Of a stretch of 64,000 nucleotides of DNA, positions 59,871-64,000 are shown piece after piece. Within the stretch, counting starts at the first letter, position 1; the number at the start of each line of letters is the position of its first letter. The stretch is from NCBI RefSeq assembly GCF_006716445.1, contig NZ_VFPA01000002.1:620001-684000 (forward strand), written 5' to 3'. Made by a program: the position numbers and the translations under genes. The notes below the pieces were generated by a model that saw only the letters and a list, made by a program, of their open reading frames with translations, made no database searches and was not told the origin of the DNA. Source of the stretch: Pseudonocardia kunmingensis. GTDB lineage: Bacteria > Actinomycetota > Actinomycetes > Mycobacteriales > Pseudonocardiaceae.

Positions 59871-60731
59871 GTGGGGGAGATCGACCTTGACGGGCAGGTC
59901 GCCGTCATCACCGGTGCGGGGGCGGGTATCGGGCAGGGAATCGCGCTGGGGTTGGCCGCGCGCGGCGCCCGCGTCGTGGTCGCCGAGATCGAACCGCAAC
60001 GCGCCGAGCACACCGTGGAGCTGGTGACAGCCGCCGGCGGGCGGGCGGTGGCGGTGCCCACCGACGTGATGGACACCGCGCAGGTCGAGGCGGCGGTCGC
60101 CGCCGCGCAGGCGCACTTCGGGCGGCTCGACATCCTCGTGAACAACGCGGGCGGGGTCAACGGGAGGCGCTTTCTTGATCAGAGCGAGCGCAGCTGGCGC
60201 CGGCACATCGACATCAATCTGGTAAGCATGCTGTCGGCCAGCTGGCACGCCGCGCACGCGATGATCGGCGCCGGCAACGGGGGCTCGATCGTCAACGTCG
60301 CGAGCATCGAGGCCGGCCGCGCCGCGCCGATGTACGCGGTCTACGCGGCCTGCAAGGCCGGGATGCTCAGCTTCACCCGCACCATGGCCCTCGAGCTGGG
60401 CGAGCACGGGATCCGGGTCAACGCGATCGCTCCCGACCACACCCGCACACCCGGCAACTCGGGCGTCCGCACCGGCCCCGTCGACCCCGCGGCGCTGCGC
60501 GTGCGACCGGCCGAGGAGCAGGCCCGGGTCGACCGGTACGTCCCGCTCGGGAGGGAGGGCGTGATCTCCGAGTGCGGCGACGTCGTCGCGTTCCTCTGCT
60601 CGCCGCTGGCCGCCTACGTCACGGGAGCCACCATCCCCGTCGACGGCGGCACGTGGGCCTCGAGCGGGTGGGTCCGCACCGAGGACGGCGGCTGGGGGCT
60701 CTACGGCCGGATGGGGGGAGCACCGGCATGA
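59871..60731 (+). CDS. Short-chain dehydrogenase/reductase
   Basis: 286 aa with an intact active site: TGAGAGIGQGI (14-24), NNAG (91-94), Ser145 (VASIE), Tyr158 and Lys162 (YAACK), C-terminal VTGATIPVDGGTWASSG. A standard NAD(P)-dependent oxidoreductase with a longer than usual tail. GTG start with GAGAGGAGG upstream. Its stop overlaps the next ATG (ATGA). Contrast with the degenerate SDR at 26340. Confidence 0.9.
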   Translation: MGEIDLDGQVAVITGAGAGIGQGIALGLAARGARVVVAEIEPQRAEHTVELVTAAGGRAVAVPTDVMDTAQVEAAVAAAQAHFGRLDILVNNAGGVNGRRFLDQSERSWRRHIDINLVSMLSASWHAAHAMIGAGNGGSIVNVASIEAGRAAPMYAVYAACKAGMLSFTRTMALELGEHGIRVNAIAPDHTRTPGNSGVRTGPVDPAALRVRPAEEQARVDRYVPLGREGVISECGDVVAFLCSPLAAYVTGATIPVDGGTWASSGWVRTEDGGWGLYGRMGGAPA

Positions 60732-62110
60732 CCACGTCGATCACGCTGCCCGACGACGTACTGGCCTGGATCGAGCAGGCGGCCGGGAGCACGGTCGTGA
60801 ACGCCGAGCGCATCCCCGGTGGTGGGATGCGCGAGGGGTGGTTCGTCGACCTCGCCGCTCCCGGCGGTGCGGTGCGCGAGCTGTTCCTGCGCTACAGCCC
60901 TGCGCCGCTGCCCGGCGGCGCCTTCCACACGCTCGGGGTCGAGGCCGAGGTGGTGCATGCGCTGAGGGTGGCCGGGGCCGTCGTGCCCACCGTCCACGCC
61001 GTGCACCCCGAGCGGGAGGCCGTGCTGCTCGAGCGCGTGCCGGGGGACACGTGGTTCTACCGGATCTCCGATCCCGACGAGCAGGTGCGCGTCGCCCAGG
61101 ACTTCATCCGTGCGCTCGCCACCGTCCATCGGCTCGACCCGGCGACGCTCGACGTGCCGGGCCTCGGTCCGGTGCGCTCGGCCCGGGAGCACGCGCTGGA
61201 GCGCATCGCGCAGATCCGCGCCCGCGCCGCCGGCCCGGACGGGACGATCGACCCGCTGCTGCAGCTGTCCATCGGCTGGCTGGAGCGCAACGTGCCCGAC
61301 TACGACGGTCCGGTCGTGCTCGTGCAGGGTGACACCGGCCCGGGCAACTTCCTGTACCAGGACGGCCGGGTGACCGCCGTGCTCGACTGGGAGCTTTCGC
61401 ACTTCGGCGACCCGATGGACGACATCGCGTGGCTGTCGTTGCGAACGGTTCAGGACACGTTCACGCATCTGCCCGACCGGCTGGCGGAGTACGCGGCGCT
61501 GTCCGGCCACGAGATCGACGAGCACCGCGTGCGGTACTACCGCGTCTTCGCCGAGACGACCATGGCGACACTGCGCCCGGTCACCGCGCCACCGCCGGCG
61601 GGCAGCACTCCCGAGACCGTGACGCGCGACCTCGGCAACGCGCTGCTCTACGGCCAGCTGCACCGCAGGCTGTGGCTCGAGGCGCTCAATGACGTGATGG
61701 GCCTCGGACTGCAGGCACCCGAGCTGCCGGAACCGGCCGAGTACCCGGAGTGGGACCGGCACTACGGCGAGGCGCTCGCGATGCTGCGCACCGTCACTCC
61801 GCGGATCGAGGACCCGCTCGCCGCCCAGTGGACGAAGGGGGCGGCACGCATCCTGCGCCACCTGCGCGAGCAGGACAGGTCCGGGCGGCAGTACGCGGAG
61901 CGGGAACGTGACGAGATCGCCCAGCTGCTCGGACACGCAGCCGAATCGCTTCCGGAGGGCCGCGCCGCACTGGCGGAGGCGAGCCGCAGCGGCCGGGTCC
62001 CGGACGAGGAGTACGTGCGCTACCTCTGGAACAAGGTCATGCGCGAGGACCACCTCATGCGCACCGCGAGCGGCTCACTCCGAGAGCGCACCTGGCCGCC
62101 CCTGCGTTGA
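60728..62110 (+). CDS. Aminoglycoside-phosphotransferase-fold protein (ACAD10-like kinase domain)
   Basis: 460 aa. The catalytic loop reads VLVQGDTGPGNFL with Asp202 (Gln instead of the usual His before Gly-Asp), followed by the metal motif LDWELSHFGDP with Asp220, as in aminoglycoside phosphotransferase and ACAD10/11-type kinases. Beyond about residue 340 is an alpha-helical C-terminal extension that I do not recognise. In actinomycetes such genes stand beside acyl-CoA dehydrogenases and ligases and may phosphorylate a hydroxyacyl-CoA or fatty hydroxy acid; antibiotic resistance is unlikely here. ATG overlaps the SDR stop, and the end overlaps the convergent gene by 36 bp. Confidence 0.82.
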   Translation: MTTSITLPDDVLAWIEQAAGSTVVNAERIPGGGMREGWFVDLAAPGGAVRELFLRYSPAPLPGGAFHTLGVEAEVVHALRVAGAVVPTVHAVHPEREAVLLERVPGDTWFYRISDPDEQVRVAQDFIRALATVHRLDPATLDVPGLGPVRSAREHALERIAQIRARAAGPDGTIDPLLQLSIGWLERNVPDYDGPVVLVQGDTGPGNFLYQDGRVTAVLDWELSHFGDPMDDIAWLSLRTVQDTFTHLPDRLAEYAALSGHEIDEHRVRYYRVFAETTMATLRPVTAPPPAGSTPETVTRDLGNALLYGQLHRRLWLEALNDVMGLGLQAPELPEPAEYPEWDRHYGEALAMLRTVTPRIEDPLAAQWTKGAARILRHLREQDRSGRQYAERERDEIAQLLGHAAESLPEGRAALAEASRSGRVPDEEYVRYLWNKVMREDHLMRTASGSLRERTWPPLR

Positions 62111-63115
62111 CCCGTCGAGGAGCGGTCGGGCGAGTACGGGGACCTCCGCCAGTGCGCGCAGAGCGTCGTTGAGGTGGGTGCAGCCCCTGATCCCCTTGAG
62201 CTCGTCGAGGACCGCCTGCCGCAGGTCGGCCAGCCGGGTGCCGATCATCGGTTCGATGTTCCGCACGGCGAGCGGGCACTCCGCGTACGGCAACACCCGC
62301 GGGTCCGCCTCGACCGTGAGCAGCTCACCGGTGGCGGGGTCGGCCGTGGCCGTCACCTGGTACTCGTGCACGGCGACCCGTCCGCCCGCCGGGGTCGTCG
62401 CGCTGTCCTGGAACATGGCATCGACCTCGAGTACGCCGCTCTCCGCCAGCCGGACGTCGATGCGCCGGGCGCGTCGCATCGAGACGTCGGTGATGTCGTC
62501 GAGGTGGTGCCAGGCGCGAGGGTCGTCGCTCGCGGGCAGCGGGTCGACGGGCCGCGTCCGGTGCGACATGCGGCCGGTGCCGTCGCGGTCCAGCGCGCTC
62601 GACCCCGGCTGGAACCCGGTGCAGATCCCCTCCATGCGGCGCCGGGGCGATGGCTGCCCCGGCTTTGGTGACATCCACTCGCTCGTCCACTGCGAGTAGG
62701 CGAACCCGGAGATCAGCGACGCACCGGCGATGTCGTCGAGCAGCAGGTACAGGGGAGTGCCCGCGGCGCGTTCGGCCGGCACGACCTCGCCGAGGATCCC
62801 GCGCAACCGGCCGCCGCCGCGCGCACCGACGAGCCCGCCGATCGTCGGCCGCGGCGGCTCGGTCGTGATGTCCTCGATCGTCCGGTCGAGCGCGACGCCC
62901 ACCCGCATGACGTCCTCGGCCAGCACCCGCGGCGGGCCGCCGTCGGCGGGGGTGAGCAGATCGCGCGCCCTGCCGAGCAGGCGCAGCTGGGTACCGCGCC
63001 CTCCTGGCCAGGTCATGTCGATCGATGACGTCCGCCGGACCGAGCCCGGTCGGCGCGCCGGCGTGGCGTTCATCGGGCCGCGAACCGTGGGCGCGCTGTC
63101 GAGGTCGATCGTCAT
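62075..63115 (-). CDS. DUF2889-domain protein
   Basis: 346 aa. The C-terminal third (TGELLTVEADPRVLPYAECP then GCTHLNDALRALAEVPVLAR) is the DUF2889 signature with its conserved Cys-x-His-Leu. The N-terminal part, about 1-150, is of unknown fold. ATG 63115 follows GGGAGAA. Function unknown; DUF2889 genes recur in CoA-dependent catabolic clusters. It lies downstream of the CaiB transferase and its end overlaps the convergent kinase-fold gene by 36 bp. Confidence 0.8.
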   Translation of the reverse strand: MTIDLDSAPTVRGPMNATPARRPGSVRRTSSIDMTWPGGRGTQLRLLGRARDLLTPADGGPPRVLAEDVMRVGVALDRTIEDITTEPPRPTIGGLVGARGGGRLRGILGEVVPAERAAGTPLYLLLDDIAGASLISGFAYSQWTSEWMSPKPGQPSPRRRMEGICTGFQPGSSALDRDGTGRMSHRTRPVDPLPASDDPRAWHHLDDITDVSMRRARRIDVRLAESGVLEVDAMFQDSATTPAGGRVAVHEYQVTATADPATGELLTVEADPRVLPYAECPLAVRNIEPMIGTRLADLRQAVLDELKGIRGCTHLNDALRALAEVPVLARPLLDGSTQGRPGALSE

Positions 63116-63135
63116 GGGTTCTCCCGCCGTGAGCA

Positions 63136-63156
63136 ATGCTACCTATTCAGTAGCAT
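63136..63156. promoter_or_regulatory. Inverted repeat ATGCTAC-N7-GTAGCAT
   Basis: Perfect 7-bp arms (63136-63142 and 63150-63156) around CTATTCA, 21 bp before ATG 63115. It overlaps the last codons and stop of the CaiB gene. As a TetR-type operator it would control an internal promoter of the DUF2889 gene; a transcription hairpin is the alternative. Confidence 0.5.
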
Positions 63157-64000
63157 GAACCACGCCGTCTCGTGCGAGACGCCCCACCTCCGCCGGTGTG
63201 AATCCGAGCTCACCCAGCACCTCCGACGTGTGCTCGCCGACGGCCGGGCACGCGCGGTCGAGGCGCAGCTCCAGGTCGCCGAGATCCCAATAGGCACCGA
63301 ACTGCTGCATCTCGCCCCACTCGCGTTGCGGGTAGGACACCACCAGCCGGGAGCGCCGGTTCTCCTCGTCGTCCCAGACCGCGAACCAGTGGAACTCGCG
63401 CACGGGCTCGGCCGCGACGCCGACGCCGGCCAGCGCGGCCGCCACCTCGGCGCTGGTCCGCTCGGCGAACACGTCGTCCCGGTTGCTGGACTCCTGGTTG
63501 CCGCCCGCCACCGCGTGCAACGCCGCCAGCTGCGCCGCGCCGGGTGCGACGACCGCGACCCAGCCGTCCGCGGTGCGGTGGACGCGGTAGCCGGGGCCGA
63601 GCCCGGTCTGGTCGCCGTCCAGGCGCGGGTAGGGCGCGATCGCACCCTCGTCGTCGAGGAACGTCTCGCTCGCCGTGAACACGGCGGTGCCGAGCAGGCT
63701 CGCGGACGTCGAGGTCGCCCGTCCGGTGCGTGCGCGCTGGAACAGTGCGAGCAGCGTGGCGACGGCTGAGCTCGCCGCGGTGAGTGTGTCGAGAGAGCCG
63801 AGATGGTGGAACAGCGGAGGGTTGCCGGCTCCGGCGTTCTCGACGTTCCAGCCGGCCATGGCCTGGAACACGGAGTCGTAGCCCGGCCGGTCGGCGCGCG
63901 GGCCACGGGTCCCGTAGGCGCTGACATGGCTGAACACCGCGTCGGGGTTGAGCCCGCGCACCGCCGGCTCGTCCAGGCTGAGCTTGGTCGCGGCCCGCCC
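63143..64000 (-). CDS. CaiB/BaiF-family CoA-transferase (partial, 5' end beyond window)
   Basis: At least 285 C-terminal residues; the frame is open to the window edge. The catalytic Asp is in PGYDSVFQAMAGWN, preceded by LNPDAVFSHVSAYGTRGPRA, with the later CoA-binding region GPGYRVHRTADGWVAVVAPG. Class III CoA-transferase. The middle LGTAVFTASETFLDDEG is typical. Its last codons overlap the repeat at 63136. Start lies outside the window. Transfers CoA to the substrate of this unit; donor and acceptor unknown. Confidence 0.85.
   Translation of the reverse strand, partial: GRAATKLSLDEPAVRGLNPDAVFSHVSAYGTRGPRADRPGYDSVFQAMAGWNVENAGAGNPPLFHHLGSLDTLTAASSAVATLLALFQRARTGRATSTSASLLGTAVFTASETFLDDEGAIAPYPRLDGDQTGLGPGYRVHRTADGWVAVVAPGAAQLAALHAVAGGNQESSNRDDVFAERTSAEVAAALAGVGVAAEPVREFHWFAVWDDEENRRSRLVVSYPQREWGEMQQFGAYWDLGDLELRLDRACPAVGEHTSEVLGELGFTPAEVGRLARDGVVHATE

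Noticed and set aside
60728..62110. Aminoglycoside resistance gene
   Set aside because: Fold matches, but the operon context (ligase, SDR, LLM oxidoreductase) and the ACAD10-like layout favour a metabolic kinase.
1..64000. tRNA, rRNA, CRISPR array, intact insertion sequence or prophage
   Set aside because: No cloverleaf, repeat-spacer array, transposase or phage gene was recognised. The relics suggest rearrangement but no element boundary is visible.

Overview
The window reads as a chromosomal stretch from a high-GC actinomycete. Codons are strongly GC-ending, GTG and even TTG starts are common, and genes are packed with 4-bp ATGA/GTGA overlaps. The content (F420-type LLM oxidoreductase, DUF35/thiolase pairs, CoxLMS-type molybdenum hydroxylase, several TetR/GntR/IclR regulators, CaiB transferases, acyl-CoA dehydrogenases) fits a soil catabolic actinomycete such as the Pseudonocardiales; the order is inference only. 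I see no rRNA, tRNA, CRISPR array, prophage or intact insertion sequence. Nearly everything is catabolic: uptake, ester hydrolysis, alcohol/aldehyde oxidation, CoA activation and thioester breakdown.

Layout. 1-2.0 kb: a DUF35 protein and a thiolase, then a decayed second thiolase and a strong hairpin. 2.0-3.4 kb (minus): an amidohydrolase with a coupled 83-aa protein. 4.0-7.3 kb: a TetR regulator, then SDR, CMD-like protein and cytochrome P450. 7.3-8.0 kb: gene relics. 8.0-10.8 kb (minus): a LeuC/LeuD-type dehydratase with an overlapping GntR regulator. 11-17 kb: a D-aminoacylase-like hydrolase and two paralogous lipoprotein solute-binding proteins around an alpha/beta hydrolase; both binding-protein genes end in the same hairpin. 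17-18.3 kb (minus): two tandem paralogous TetR regulators. 18.6-31.5 kb (plus): DUF485/SSS symporter, acyl-CoA ligase, then a tight run of CoxG, aldehyde and alcohol dehydrogenases, MBL hydrolase, SDR and the CoxL-, CoxM- and CoxS-type subunits with an inserted crotonase-fold gene. 31.5-37.5 kb (minus): aldehyde dehydrogenase, hydrolase, SCP2-like protein, ADP-forming acyl-CoA synthetase and acyl-CoA dehydrogenase, divergent from an MHS transporter and FCD-type GntR across a 12-bp palindrome.

39.7-52.8 kb is the most coherent unit. Minus strand: alpha/beta hydrolase, aldehyde dehydrogenase, MHS transporter and a TcuA-like FAD dehydrogenase. Divergent plus strand: IclR regulator, CaiB-type CoA-transferase, citryl-CoA-lyase-like protein and aconitase, all translationally coupled, then an epimerase-like gene and an aldo/keto reductase. 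Together these could take up a tricarboxylate of the tricarballylate type, desaturate it, hydrate it, load it on CoA and cleave it to acetyl-CoA plus a 2-oxoacid. I regard this as the best candidate for an undescribed pathway module.

52.8-64 kb: TetR and SDR relics, an isochorismatase-fold protein lacking the usual triad, an acyl-CoA dehydrogenase, a DUF35/thiolase-like pair whose thiolase lacks the nucleophilic cysteine (resembling Ltp2-type aldolases), a 103-aa unknown, an acyl-CoA ligase, an LLM oxidoreductase, an SDR, an aminoglycoside-phosphotransferase-fold protein, a DUF2889 protein and a CaiB transferase cut by the window end. Recurrent relics of thiolase, SDR, hydrolase and TetR genes show that this locus has been assembled and eroded repeatedly.
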